Of a stretch of 64,000 nucleotides of DNA, positions 25,234-33,713 are shown piece after piece (the first letter of the stretch is position 1; every line of letters starts with the position of its first letter). A program made the position numbers and the translations under genes. Under the pieces are notes generated by a model. The model was not told the DNA's origin, made no database searches, and saw only the letters and a program-made list of their open reading frames with translations. Source of the DNA: CAYLZN01 sp964387935 (GTDB taxonomy: Bacteria > Acidobacteriota > Vicinamibacteria > Vicinamibacterales > JAFNAJ01); assembly GCA_964387935.1 (NCBI GenBank), contig CAYLZN010000002.1, positions 1 through 64,000 on the forward strand, given 5' to 3'.

Positions 25234-25343
25234 GACTCGTCGCTCCCGCCCTTGAGCGCGTGCAGGCGATTGCCCGGCGGCACCTTGAGATCGTCGAGCG
25301 ACGTGGCCAGATCGACGTACTCGAGCGGCTCAGGAGCAGCGTT
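25230..25343 (-). pseudogene. Truncated HigB toxin remnant
   Basis: About 37 codons ending in TGA at 25230-25232 read EYVDLATSLDDLKVPPGNRL, then HALKGGSDES. The stretch SLDDLKVPPGNRLHALKG is the well-conserved middle of HigB/RelE-type toxins (compare the family pattern LRDLRVPPGNRLEALKGD). The N-terminal half is missing; a TGA lies upstream in frame near 25344. The conserved C-terminal YSIRINDQWRICF block is also absent. The remnant abuts the end of the hydrolase gene. Confidence 0.7.
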
Positions 25344-25349
25344 CCCTAC

Positions 25350-26135
25350 TCACGTCGCCTGCGCCAGGAAGTCCGCCACGAGCCGGTACACGAACGGGTT
25401 GTGCGCCAGGCCCACGTGGGTGCCCAGGACCTCGCGATCGAGGCGCTCGTCTCCGGTCACGCACATCCGCCAGTCCACGATCCCGTCGCGGCGCGAGTAG
25501 ATGGCGAGCTGGCGTACGTCGCGCGGGAACCGCACGTCCAGCGCTTCGACGAACGAGCAGGTGCAGTGGCCGGTGTAGCACCCGATCGGCAGGAACTGGC
25601 TGCGGCCGGACACGGCACGGCGGACGACATCGCTCGTCTTCAGCACGATCGGGTGGGAACGGATGCCCCTGAACGGCGCCGCGAGCGTCACGACCGACGC
25701 CACGAGGTCGGGGTGCTGCGCGGCGGCCGAGCGCGCCAGCACCCCGCCGAGGCTGTGCCCGATCAGGTGCACGCGCCGGCCGGTGACGCGGTGCGCGTGC
25801 GCGATGCGTTCCAACAACCGCCCGACCAGGGTGTTGGGGCAGTCCGCGTTGCGGCCGATCCCGGAGCGGAACGGCCGGTGGCCGATGCGCCACAGCCAGC
25901 CGTGCATCTCGAGCAGGTACGTGTCGGTGCCCAGGAAGCCCGGGATGGTGATCACCGCCTGTCGATCGCCGCGGGGCACGCCGAGCCCGTAGTAGACGGC
26001 GGACGTGTGCAGCAGCAGCCAATCGTAGCCGGCGAGGCCTTCGCGCCAGATGGGCAGTTCACGGGCGGCGTGGGTGTCGCGGAGCAGGCCGGCGCGTGCG
26101 GGGACGGGCGAGACGGGCACGGGTGCTGGCGTCAT
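25350..26135 (-). CDS. Alpha/beta hydrolase of lipase/PGAP1-like type
   Basis: Protein of 261 residues. The nucleophile elbow GHSLGG has S128, the oxyanion region is VITIPGFLGTD, and LAHNPFVYRLVADFL near the end carries a candidate His. A Cys-rich loop GCYTGHCTCSF is unusual. No signal peptide is seen; residues 2-15 are Pro/Ala/Val rich and derive from a sequence also present at 26798-26838. It is probably an esterase or lipase acting on fatty acyl esters, consistent with the WS/DGAT gene nearby. The two were probably adjacent before the TA cassette now between them was inserted. Confidence 0.75.
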   Translation of the reverse strand: MTPAPVPVSPVPARAGLLRDTHAARELPIWREGLAGYDWLLLHTSAVYYGLGVPRGDRQAVITIPGFLGTDTYLLEMHGWLWRIGHRPFRSGIGRNADCPNTLVGRLLERIAHAHRVTGRRVHLIGHSLGGVLARSAAAQHPDLVASVVTLAAPFRGIRSHPIVLKTSDVVRRAVSGRSQFLPIGCYTGHCTCSFVEALDVRFPRDVRQLAIYSRRDGIVDWRMCVTGDERLDREVLGTHVGLAHNPFVYRLVADFLAQAT

Positions 26136-26159
26136 TCGAGAGATCCAACGTTGCGGTGC

Positions 26160-26492
26160 TCAGCCGCGAGGCGCCCTGGAGCGTTTTCGCGCCCGAGCCT
26201 TCACCTGCCGGCGCCTCGTCGGCGGCAGCGCCTCGTCAGCCTGCCGTGCCGGAAGCGCCAGTTCATCGCCGGGAACCGGCGGAACATCCGGCACTCGTGC
26301 CAGGAGGCGATCGAACAACGTCACGTCGCCTTGCGCTGCCCGTTCCTCGAGATACTCCATCGCGAGCAGCGCGGCGGCCTTCTCGGCAGCGGCCGTCGCC
26401 AGGAACTGGTTGATCGACACGTCGTCGCGTTCGGCCAGTTCCCGGATCTTACGATGCAACGAATCGGGGAGCCGGAGACTCAACACGCTCAT
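26160..26492 (-). CDS. RHH/HicB-like antitoxin
   Basis: Protein of 110 residues. The N-terminal segment LSLRLPDSLHRKIRELAERD then VSINQFLATAAAEK is an Arc/HicB-type ribbon-helix-helix motif. The C-terminal tail is strongly basic (RRRQVKARARKRSRAPRG), perhaps for DNA contact. Its ATG overlaps the stop of the PIN-like frame by four bases, so the toxin gene precedes the antitoxin, as is usual for this PIN subgroup. The toxin half is truncated, so this may be an orphan. Confidence 0.75.
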   Translation of the reverse strand: MSVLSLRLPDSLHRKIRELAERDDVSINQFLATAAAEKAAALLAMEYLEERAAQGDVTLFDRLLARVPDVPPVPGDELALPARQADEALPPTRRRQVKARARKRSRAPRG

Positions 26493-26851
26493 GACTGTTC
26501 CTCGAGGACCTTCGAGAACTCGAACGGTGTGAGGACGCGCGGAGCGAACCTGGACGCGCCTCCGAAATCCCGCACGTTGTGGGTGACGAGCGCATCACAC
26601 CCGGCTGCGACTGCCAGCTCCAACACGAACTCGTCGTTCGGGTCGGTGAGTGCTGGACGCCACAGGAAGTGAATCTCCTGACGATGGGCGACCCGGCACA
26701 GGTAATCCACGAGCTCGACGGCGTCTTGACGTCGCCACCCCAAGAGGCCCGCGTGCCGCACCAGCTCGGCCTCGCAATACTGACACTGGCAATCAGGGGC
26801 GCGGGCGGGGACGGGCGTGACGGGCGCGGGTGCTGGCGCGGGTCCGGGCAT
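26489..26851 (-). pseudogene. N-terminally truncated PIN toxin
   Basis: The frame from residue 25 reads CEAELVRHAGLLGW, later EIHFLWRPALTDPNDEFVLE and DALVTHNVRDF. That is the second half of the PIN_3 toxin family (putative toxin component, PIN family). The first half, with the invariant MxxVLDTNV and its first Asp, is absent. In its place are Pro/Ala-rich codons (MPGPAPAPAPVTPVPARA) that come from a 41-base direct repeat of the hydrolase start. The product lacks part of the active site and is probably not a functional RNase. It overlaps the last 59 bases of the WS/DGAT gene. Confidence 0.65.
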
Positions 26852-28298
26852 GGCGGTCCTCGGCGAGACCGGCGGCCTCGCACAACTCGTCGAACGCGTC
26901 CTGCAGGTGCGCCTCGAGCGGCGCGAGGTCGTCGATGGCCGCGGCGTCGGCCACGAGACCCACGTGCAGGACCTGATTGTACGTGAGCAGCGCGCAGTTC
27001 AGCCCGGTCTCGAACCCGAGCGGCACGAGCGGGTAGTGCGCGAGCACGAGACGCCCGAGACCGTAGAGCGCCACCGGGGGGCCGGGCACGTTCGTGCAGA
27101 CCAGGTTCGACGTCAGCACCCGCACCGATCGGAGCGGCGCGGACCATCGGAGCAGGCTCGTCGAGGCGGCCAGCGACAGCGCCCGCGAGTAGAACGCCGC
27201 CGGCAGCAGTGCGCCAGCCTGCGCGATCGTGTCGACCAGCTCCGCAATCCCGGTTTCCTTCATGGCGCGCGTTCGCCGGATCGCCTCCTGCAGGCGCGCG
27301 AGCGGCGGGCCATCGAACGGCACTTCCACCGGGATCATCGAGACGCGGTTGCCGAGCAGGCCGGACGCGTCCGCTCGTCGCACGTTGACGGGGACCAGCA
27401 GGCGCAGCCAGCGGGTGTCGAGTCGCTCACCCCCTGCGCGGAGCATGCGCCCGATGCCGTCGGTCAGCACCGCCAGCGCGACGTCGTTGGTCGTGCCCTG
27501 CTGTGCGCGGGCCACGGCCCTCACGCGATCGAGCGGCCATCCGAGCCACGCGAGGCGCCGCTCGCCGGACAGCGGCCGGTTGAACGGGAGCCGGTCCACC
27601 GGCGTGAGCGCTGCGCCGGCGAGCGCCGCCACGCGCGCCGCTGTGCGTGTCAGCACGGCCGGCACCGCAGCCGGCAGCGACGTCATGCCATGGAGCACGG
27701 CGCCGCCCGTGTCGAGCAGGGTGGCGCCTGTCTCCTGCGCAGCCTCCAGGAGCAGCGCTCCGGTCCCCGCGGGCCTCGCGGTGCGCACACCGGGGGACGG
27801 TGTCGGCGGTGTGGCTTCAGGAGTGGCGTCGAAGACGATGTTCATCAACTCGACTCCAGACACGCCATCCACCATGCAGTGGTGGATCTTCGACAGCAGG
27901 GCCGCGCGTCGGCCGCGGAGCCCCCGGATGACGTGCATCTCCCAGAGCGGACGCTCACGGTCGAGCGGCATCGCAAACAGCCGCGAGGCCAGGACCTCGA
28001 GCGCGCGTTCATCGCCAGGCCGCGCGACCCTCGTCTCGAAGACGTGGCGACGCACGTCGAACTCGGGATCGTCCTCCCAGACGGGGTGACCGAGGCCGAG
28101 AGGCGCGGGCCTGACGCGCTGGGCGTAGCGCGGAACCTCATGAAGCCGGGCCGTGAGACGCGCGGCCAGGGCGTCCGCACGTGCGTCCCCATCGAGCACG
28201 TCGAGGCCGCCGATGTGCATGGGCGCCTCGGCGGTTTCGATGGCGAGAAACAGCGCATCGAGCGCGGAGAGGCGCCTCGGGAGCATGCGGTCGGTCAT
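26793..28298 (-). CDS. WS/DGAT-family wax ester synthase / diacylglycerol acyltransferase
   Basis: Protein of 501 residues from MTDRMLPRRLSALDALFLAI (28298). The catalytic HHxxxDG motif is HHCMVDG at 139-145. The family block PLWEMHVIRGLRGRRAAL precedes it, and NRVSMIPVEVPFDGPPLARL and SNLVCTNVPGPPVALYGLGR are in the C-terminal part. These enzymes make wax esters or triacylglycerol from acyl-CoA for storage. The last about 20 residues (Arg/Pro rich) are encoded across a 41-base repeat and may be altered from the ancestral end. A small helical protein gene lies 19 bases upstream in the same direction. Confidence 0.9.
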   Translation of the reverse strand: MTDRMLPRRLSALDALFLAIETAEAPMHIGGLDVLDGDARADALAARLTARLHEVPRYAQRVRPAPLGLGHPVWEDDPEFDVRRHVFETRVARPGDERALEVLASRLFAMPLDRERPLWEMHVIRGLRGRRAALLSKIHHCMVDGVSGVELMNIVFDATPEATPPTPSPGVRTARPAGTGALLLEAAQETGATLLDTGGAVLHGMTSLPAAVPAVLTRTAARVAALAGAALTPVDRLPFNRPLSGERRLAWLGWPLDRVRAVARAQQGTTNDVALAVLTDGIGRMLRAGGERLDTRWLRLLVPVNVRRADASGLLGNRVSMIPVEVPFDGPPLARLQEAIRRTRAMKETGIAELVDTIAQAGALLPAAFYSRALSLAASTSLLRWSAPLRSVRVLTSNLVCTNVPGPPVALYGLGRLVLAHYPLVPLGFETGLNCALLTYNQVLHVGLVADAAAIDDLAPLEAHLQDAFDELCEAAGLAEDRHARTRASTRARHARPRPRP

Positions 28299-28317
28299 GG
28301 CCACCTGGCCGCCCCGC

Positions 28318-28572
28318 TCAGTCAACGACCTCGACCAGCTGCACGCAGCGGTCAACCGTCCGCTTGAGGTCGGTGCGGGTCCGCTGCAGCAGGCCCGTCC
28401 ACTCGTCCACGAGGCCGGGCAGCGCGCAGCCCGCGGGGCAGACGGCGTGCACCAGCGCGGACACCCGGCGCTCCGCCAGCGTCTGCAGCGTGTCGGCCGA
28501 GAAGTAGAGGTTGTCGAAGGTGGCCTTGCTCAAGTCGATGGCGAGCTGGGCGAGTTCGGCCGCGATGACCAT
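28318..28572 (-). CDS. Small helical protein upstream of WS/DGAT, phasin-like candidate
   Basis: Protein of 84 residues with a Shine-Dalgarno GGAGG just upstream. It is nearly all helical, amphipathic, without signal peptide, with two Cys in the middle (VCPAGCALPG). The N-terminal stretch (LAIDLSKATFDNLYFSADTL) recalls phasin or granule-associated proteins but is too short to assign a family. Location 19 bases before the acyltransferase suggests co-expression and possibly a lipid-inclusion role; this is a guess from context. Confidence 0.55.
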   Translation of the reverse strand: MVIAAELAQLAIDLSKATFDNLYFSADTLQTLAERRVSALVHAVCPAGCALPGLVDEWTGLLQRTRTDLKRTVDRCVQLVEVVD

Positions 28573-28605
28573 GGGGCCTCCTTCCGGACGATTGTAGTCG
28601 AGCCG

Positions 28606-29417
28606 TCAGCCGAGGCGCTCGCGCGGCGGTGTCGTCCGGGTGTGTTCCAGCAGAAACGCGTGCGCCGCGGCACTGCCGGCCACCAGCGTCGCGTTGCGTT
28701 CCCACTGATCGGCGCCGCCACCCCAGAAATCGCTGACGACTCCGCCGGCCTCCTGCACGAGCAGGACGCCGACCGCGAAATCGATGAGACCCGTTGGGCC
28801 TTCGAAGTAGCCGTCCAGCCTGCCGCACGCGACGTGCGCCAGGCTGTTGGCGCAGCTCCCGAGAATGCGCACCGCCGCGATCGGTTCACGCACGGCCTCG
28901 AGGCGCTGGAAGTAGCCCTCGTGGAACTCGAGGCGCCTGGTCGGGATGCCGGTCCCGACGACGAACNNNNNNNNNNTCCGTCCAGGAAGGCGCCCCCGCC
29001 GCGGATGGCCGTGAACATCTCGCGGGCCACGGGGTTGTACAGCGCACCGCAGACGGTCTGATCGCATCGCCGAAGGGCGATCGAGATGGTGTACGGCAGG
29101 CCCGAGAGGAAGTTGGTCGTGCCATCGATCGGGTCGACGAGCCAGACGTGGTCCGGATCCCGTCCTGCGGTACTCGGCAGCTCTTCGCCGACGAATCCCC
29201 AGTCCGGGTGGCCGGCGGTCAGCCGGGCACGGATCAGCGTCTCGGCCTCCTCGTCTGCGCGCGACACGAAGTCCGCCGGCCCCTTGACGCCGACCTGGAG
29301 TGTGTGGCGCTCCTCGAAATACCGCTGCGTCAGTCGTCCCGCTTCCTGCGCGACGGCGACCATCTCGTCCAGCACGGGTGCGTAGTCGAATGCTGCGGGC
29401 TCGGAGTTCTGAGTCAT
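28606..29417 (-). CDS. Inositol-monophosphatase-family phosphatase (interrupted by assembly gap)
   Basis: The N-terminal half (from 29417) shows the Mg-binding signatures VGEE and WLVDPIDGTTNFLSG. After the 10-N gap the frame resumes as VVGTGIPTRRLEFHEGYFQR, and ends with the second signature LIDFAVGVLLVQEAGGVVSD. All metal ligands are present. The reading frame differs on the two sides of the gap. Family members normally have about ten residues more here, so the gap size is arbitrary and the gene is probably intact. It could dephosphorylate inositol phosphate, fructose-bisphosphate or a nucleotide. The start overlaps the ABC ATPase stop by four bases, making it the last gene of the transporter operon, which suggests it acts on the imported compound. 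Confidence 0.85.
28967..28976. other. Assembly gap of ten N
   Basis: Ten undetermined bases inside the phosphatase gene. The coding frame does not continue across exactly ten bases, so the number is a placeholder. Confidence 0.98.
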
Positions 29418-30478
29418 CGCGTGAGTGGTGCGGCATCGAACACCGTCAGCCGGGGAAACTGCAGCCCCACCCGCGTGTCCACGCGCAGTGGCACCCTGGT
29501 CTCGACGGTGAGCGTTTGATCGTCGGCCAGCAGGGCCGTCGCGCGACTGAGGTTGCCGAGGTACGAGACCTCCGTCACGGTGGCGTCGAGATGTCCCCGT
29601 CCCGGCTCGAGGACCGCGACGTCCTCGGGGCGAATGAACGCGTGCACCGCGCGATCGAGCGTCACGTCACCGACCAGCGGCACCTCGAACTCACATCCGT
29701 CCCACAGCCGGAAGCGGCCGTTGCCAACGACCCGGCCGCGAAGGAAGCTGGCCTTGCCGATGAAGTCGGCCACGAACATCGTTCGAGGGCGGTCGTAGAC
29801 CCCGCGAGGGGTGTCGACCTGCACGATTTCCCCGTCCTTCATCACCGCGACCCGATCGGAGATGTCGAGTGCCTCCTCCTGATCGTGGGTGACGTAGATC
29901 GTCGTCAGCCCGAGCCGGCCCTGCAACTGGCGGATCTGGCGCCGCAGGCTGACTCGCAGCTTCGCGTCCAGGTTGCTCAGCGGTTCGTCCAGCAGCAGCA
30001 CGGGCGGGTCGATCACCAGGGCGCGGGCCAGCGCGGCCCGCTGCTGCATGCCCCCGGACAGCTCGCCCGGGTACTGCTGCGCCGTCCGCTCGAGTTCGAC
30101 CAGCGCCAGCGCACGGGCCACCCGCTCGCGGATCTCGGGCATCGGGACCTTTCGAACCCGGAGCCCGTAGGCGACGTTTTCGAAGACCGTCTTGGTCGGC
30201 CAGAGCGCGTAGTTCTGGAAGACGAACCCGATCTCCCGTGACCAGGGCGGCGTGCTGGTCACATCCCGGCCGTTCAAGCGGATGCGGCCCTGCGCGACCT
30301 CGTTGAAGCCCGCCACCGCGCGCAACAGCGTCGTCTTGCCGCAGCCCGAGGGACCGAGCAAGGTGAAGAGTTCGCCCGTGTCGACCCGGATCTGGGCCTT
30401 GCGGAGTGCCTCCACGGCGCCGAAGCGCACGGTGACGTCATCCACGTGAACGGCCGACTCGCGTGGCGCTGCGCTCAT
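29414..30478 (-). CDS. ABC transporter ATPase, FbpC/PotA-like
   Basis: Protein of 354 residues. Walker A GPSGCGKTT at 42-50, Q-loop FQNYALWPT, signature LSGGM, Walker B VLLLDEPLSN and the switch His in TIYVTHDQEE; a TOBE-like domain follows (about 240-354). This is the CUT1/ferric/polyamine importer ATPase type. The ATG overlaps the permease stop (ATGA) and its stop overlaps the phosphatase start, so all are translationally coupled. With the two-domain permease and a periplasmic binding protein it forms an Fbp- or Afu-type importer. Confidence 0.92.
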   Translation of the reverse strand: MSAAPRESAVHVDDVTVRFGAVEALRKAQIRVDTGELFTLLGPSGCGKTTLLRAVAGFNEVAQGRIRLNGRDVTSTPPWSREIGFVFQNYALWPTKTVFENVAYGLRVRKVPMPEIRERVARALALVELERTAQQYPGELSGGMQQRAALARALVIDPPVLLLDEPLSNLDAKLRVSLRRQIRQLQGRLGLTTIYVTHDQEEALDISDRVAVMKDGEIVQVDTPRGVYDRPRTMFVADFIGKASFLRGRVVGNGRFRLWDGCEFEVPLVGDVTLDRAVHAFIRPEDVAVLEPGRGHLDATVTEVSYLGNLSRATALLADDQTLTVETRVPLRVDTRVGLQFPRLTVFDAAPLTR

Positions 30479-32556
30479 GGCGGGCTCGCCTCGATGGGCA
30501 AGCGCTGGCGGGTGAGCGCATGGAGCGGAACGTAGAGGATGACCATCAACACCACGGTGAGCGCGGCCGCCACGCCGAAGTTGGAGCCGGGGGTGACGGC
30601 GTTCTCGAAGACCACCGCCGCAATCGGCTTCCACGGGGGACGATACAGCAGGATGGTCGAGCTGAGCTCCGTCACGGCGTGCAGAAAGACGAGCGTCATG
30701 CCGGTGATGGCCCCGGCGAGCATCAGCGGCACGGTAATCCCGGCGAAGACACGGGCCGGCCGGGCGCCGAGGCTGATCGCGGCTTCCTCGAGAGCGGGGT
30801 GGATCTGGTAGAGCGCCGCCTCGCCCGTCTTGACCGACAGCGGCAGCAGCCGGACGAAATAGGACAGGACGAGAATGGTCCACGTGCCGGTCAGGATGAG
30901 AGGACCCTGGTTGAACACGAGAATGAAACCGATGGCGAACACCGTTCCCGGGATGACGTAGGGCACCATCACCAGTCCGTTGAGGAGCGGGCTGATGATC
31001 CGGTCGGGACGGCGGACGATGACATACGCGATGCCCACACCGAACGCGAACGAGAGCAGGGTGGCGGCAGCCGCAGTGCTCAGGCTGACGACGATCGAGT
31101 ACCACTGGGTGTCGAGCATCTCGACGTAGTTGCGCAGCGTCGGCGTGGCGGTCACCACCCCCACCCGCCACTCGAGAAACGACGTCACGAGTACGGTCGC
31201 ATGCGGCAGGAACGCGAAGCCGAGCATCACTGCCGCCAGGGCGTATGTCAGGCCGCGCCCGGCCGGCGTTGGCGTCTCCAGCTCGCGGCGTCGCGCCGAG
31301 ACCGACGCGTAGCTGCGCGCCGCCAGGACGGTCCGCTGCACGGCCAGGAACGCGCTGGCGAGCGCGACCATCACCACGCTGCCGGTGCTGGCCATCGACG
31401 CGTTGCCGCCGACCTCGTTCAGGAACTCGGTGTAGACGAGCTTTGGGAGGATCTCGATGTCGAGCGAGATGATGTAGGGTGTGCCGAAGTCAGAGAACGC
31501 CGCGAGCGCCGCCATGAGCATCCCGGTCAGCACTCCCGGGAAGCAGACCGGGATCTCCACTGACAGCAGCGTGCGCAGCCGGGGGGCGCCGAGGCTGAGC
31601 GAGGCTTCCCTGAGCGTCGGGTCCATCGCGGAGAAGGCGTCGAGCGACATCAGGAAGATAACGGGAAACACCAGCCAGACGATGACCCAGACGATGCCAT
31701 GCAGGCCGACGATGGTCCAGTCGAGATCCAGGGCGCCGGTGACGATGCCGCCGGCACCGAGGAGCATGCGCCACGCGTAGGCGCCCAGGAACGGTGGCGA
31801 CACCGACGCCATCGTGACCAGGGCGATGATCAGCGCCCGGAACCGCAGCCGATATCGCGCCACGAGCCATGCCAGCGGGACGGCCATCAGCGCGGCCAGC
31901 CCGGTCGACGCTGACGTCACCACCAGGCTGTTACGGATGGCCCCGAGGTACCTCCGATCGCTCAGGAATGTCGTGAAGTTCGCCAGCGTCCAGACGAGCC
32001 GCTCATCGGCGAAGGAGATGAAGCCGCTGGCGGCGTGCTCGATGACGAACCCGTCGGGCGCCGCCCGCACGTCGAGCCCCCGCGGGCGCGCCGCCGCCGT
32101 GTCGAAGATGTCCACGGTGGGCTTCTGCGTGAGGTCGAGGTGCATGGACGGCAGCACCACGGTCACGCGGTTCGTGCCCACGCGACGGACCTCTGGTGAC
32201 TGCCCGATGGCGATCTGAACGGCCAGGGTCTCCGGGCCCATCGGGTGCAGCACGACGCGCAACCCGTCCGGACGCGTCAGCACGAGTTGCGACGTCGTCT
32301 CCTCCACGATGACGAACTCGGCGAGGTTCTCCAGGACAGGAGTCAGCCGTCCCTCCTGGACCTCCACGGTGAAGGCCCCCCCGGACCGCACGAGCGACGT
32401 GGCGACGATCCAGAACTGCGGGAGCAGGATGAGTAGCACGCTGCCGGCGAGGCAGAAGAGCGCGAAGAGCCGCCACGGGTCTGGCCCGACCCTGATTGGC
32501 GGGCCCAGGTCCATCCTCGCCACACCGCGCGCGCGGCGTCCGCGCTCAGCCGCCAC
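30475..32556 (-). CDS. ABC transporter permease, FbpB/AfuB-like, two fused domains
   Basis: Protein of 693 residues from a GTG at 32556, which lies behind AGGAAG in the end of the binding-protein gene; an alternative start is the ATG at 32514. It has two MetI-like permease domains in one chain, each with an EAA loop (LREASLSLGAPRLRTLLSV and LEEAAISLGARPARVFAGI). About 150 extracytoplasmic residues lie between the first membrane span (about 30-50) and the second, an unusual insert. Such tandem permeases serve ferric ion, hexose phosphate or aminoethylphosphonate importers. The coupled phosphatase gene makes a phosphorylated substrate more likely than iron, but that is inference. Confidence 0.88.
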   Translation of the reverse strand: MAAERGRRARGVARMDLGPPIRVGPDPWRLFALFCLAGSVLLILLPQFWIVATSLVRSGGAFTVEVQEGRLTPVLENLAEFVIVEETTSQLVLTRPDGLRVVLHPMGPETLAVQIAIGQSPEVRRVGTNRVTVVLPSMHLDLTQKPTVDIFDTAAARPRGLDVRAAPDGFVIEHAASGFISFADERLVWTLANFTTFLSDRRYLGAIRNSLVVTSASTGLAALMAVPLAWLVARYRLRFRALIIALVTMASVSPPFLGAYAWRMLLGAGGIVTGALDLDWTIVGLHGIVWVIVWLVFPVIFLMSLDAFSAMDPTLREASLSLGAPRLRTLLSVEIPVCFPGVLTGMLMAALAAFSDFGTPYIISLDIEILPKLVYTEFLNEVGGNASMASTGSVVMVALASAFLAVQRTVLAARSYASVSARRRELETPTPAGRGLTYALAAVMLGFAFLPHATVLVTSFLEWRVGVVTATPTLRNYVEMLDTQWYSIVVSLSTAAAATLLSFAFGVGIAYVIVRRPDRIISPLLNGLVMVPYVIPGTVFAIGFILVFNQGPLILTGTWTILVLSYFVRLLPLSVKTGEAALYQIHPALEEAAISLGARPARVFAGITVPLMLAGAITGMTLVFLHAVTELSSTILLYRPPWKPIAAVVFENAVTPGSNFGVAAALTVVLMVILYVPLHALTRQRLPIEASPP

Positions 32557-33534
32557 TCTTGATCTTCCTGAACTTGGCGGTGACGACGTCGTTGGGTTCT
32601 TTCGCCGGGAAGATCTTCAAAGTGGCGAAGCTCTTCAAGGTGGCAGGGGGCGGCACGTCCTTGCGTGCGGAACGGCGCTTGATCACGGTCGTGACGAGCA
32701 CCTGCGCGTCCCGGCTCCCGAGGAAATCGATCAGCCTGCGCGCCGCGTCAGGATGCGGAGCGCCCTTGACGATGCCGTTGGCGTCGACCTGCACCGTGAG
32801 AGCATCGGCCGGATAGACCATACGGACGGGCAGGCCCTGGGTCTCCCACCGCACGCCGAGGTCCTCGTTGATCCAGCCCACGGCGGCCTCGCCGTCGCGC
32901 ACCGCGTTGAACATGGCGTTCGAACCGGGTACGGCCCGCGCCGCCTTGATGATCCGGCTCGTGACGTCCCACCCGAGGCCGTTGGCGAGACCGCCGATCA
33001 TCGTGTAGCCCGTGCCGGACTGGGTGGGGTCGGCGATCACGATGCCACCGAGCTTGCTCCACTTCGGGTCGAGCAGATCGGTGACCCTGGTGGGCATCTG
33101 GGCCGGGGGCACCAGCTTGGTGTTGACGAGAAGCGGCTGCGCAACATCGAGAAGGCGTGCCATCTGCCGTCGGGATCGGTGAGGATCGCCGCGGCATCCT
33201 CGGGGCTCCGGTAGCTCTCGAACAGCTCCGCGAACGTGTCGTAGCTCTGGATGGGACCGCCGAGCAGGACGTCGGCACCAGGTCGGCCTGCCTCGGCTCT
33301 GACGCGCTGGAGCATCTCGCCGGCTGTGCCGGCAATCACGGTGACCTTGATGCCGGGGTGCTTCTCGGCGAACTTCTTCAGGATGGGCGCGTAGATCTCG
33401 TCGCCCTGGGCCGAGTAGATCGACAGGGCCTGGGCTCGCGCGCTGCCGTGCGACAGCCCCAGCAGGCACGCGCCCAGCAGAAGCCCGATTGCCCATGAGG
33501 ACGCGCGGCCTCCCGGGCCTGACGAGCACGGCAT
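32546..33534 (-). pseudogene. Periplasmic binding protein (FbpA/AfuA-like) with a frameshift
   Basis: The start at 33534 opens a signal peptide (SWAIGLLLGACLLGLSHGSA) and the binding-protein opening LSIYSAQGDEIYAPILKKFA. At about 33140-33165 the frame breaks between DGRWHAFS and QPLLVNTKLVPPAQMP. From there the second frame continues normally (DPTQSGTGYTMIGGLANGLG, RMVYPADALTVQVDANGI) to the stop at 32546. Total length is one base short of a full frame. A single-base deletion or a sequencing error is equally possible on a draft contig. If real, the importer lacks its binding protein. The rest matches the family-1/ferric-type binding proteins and fits the permease and ATPase downstream. Confidence 0.75.
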
Positions 33535-33713
33535 TCTCACCCCTCCAGGCGCCGATGGTCGAGCCAGGGCAGCGGTGCCGATGCTGCCGGCATCGTGTCC
33601 CAGCGCGCTGCGGCCCACGGGCAGATCGCGACAGCGGTCCGCGAAGATGTACATCCGCATCTTATCCCGGACACGCTCGAAGTCGCCGGACGCGATGCCG
33701 AGCCCGCTGCCGA

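Noticed and set aside
26160..26851. Transposon insertion explaining the 41-bp repeats
   Set aside because: No transposase or terminal inverted repeats are present; repeats are too long and diverged for a fresh target-site duplication, so only a recombination origin is proposed.
33140..33165. Programmed frameshift in the binding protein
   Set aside because: No slippery heptamer or downstream pseudoknot apparent, and no reason for regulated frameshifting in this family.
29414..33534. Calling the importer a ferric iron system
   Set aside because: Sequence type alone cannot separate iron from hexose-phosphate or phosphonate importers, and the coupled phosphatase argues otherwise.
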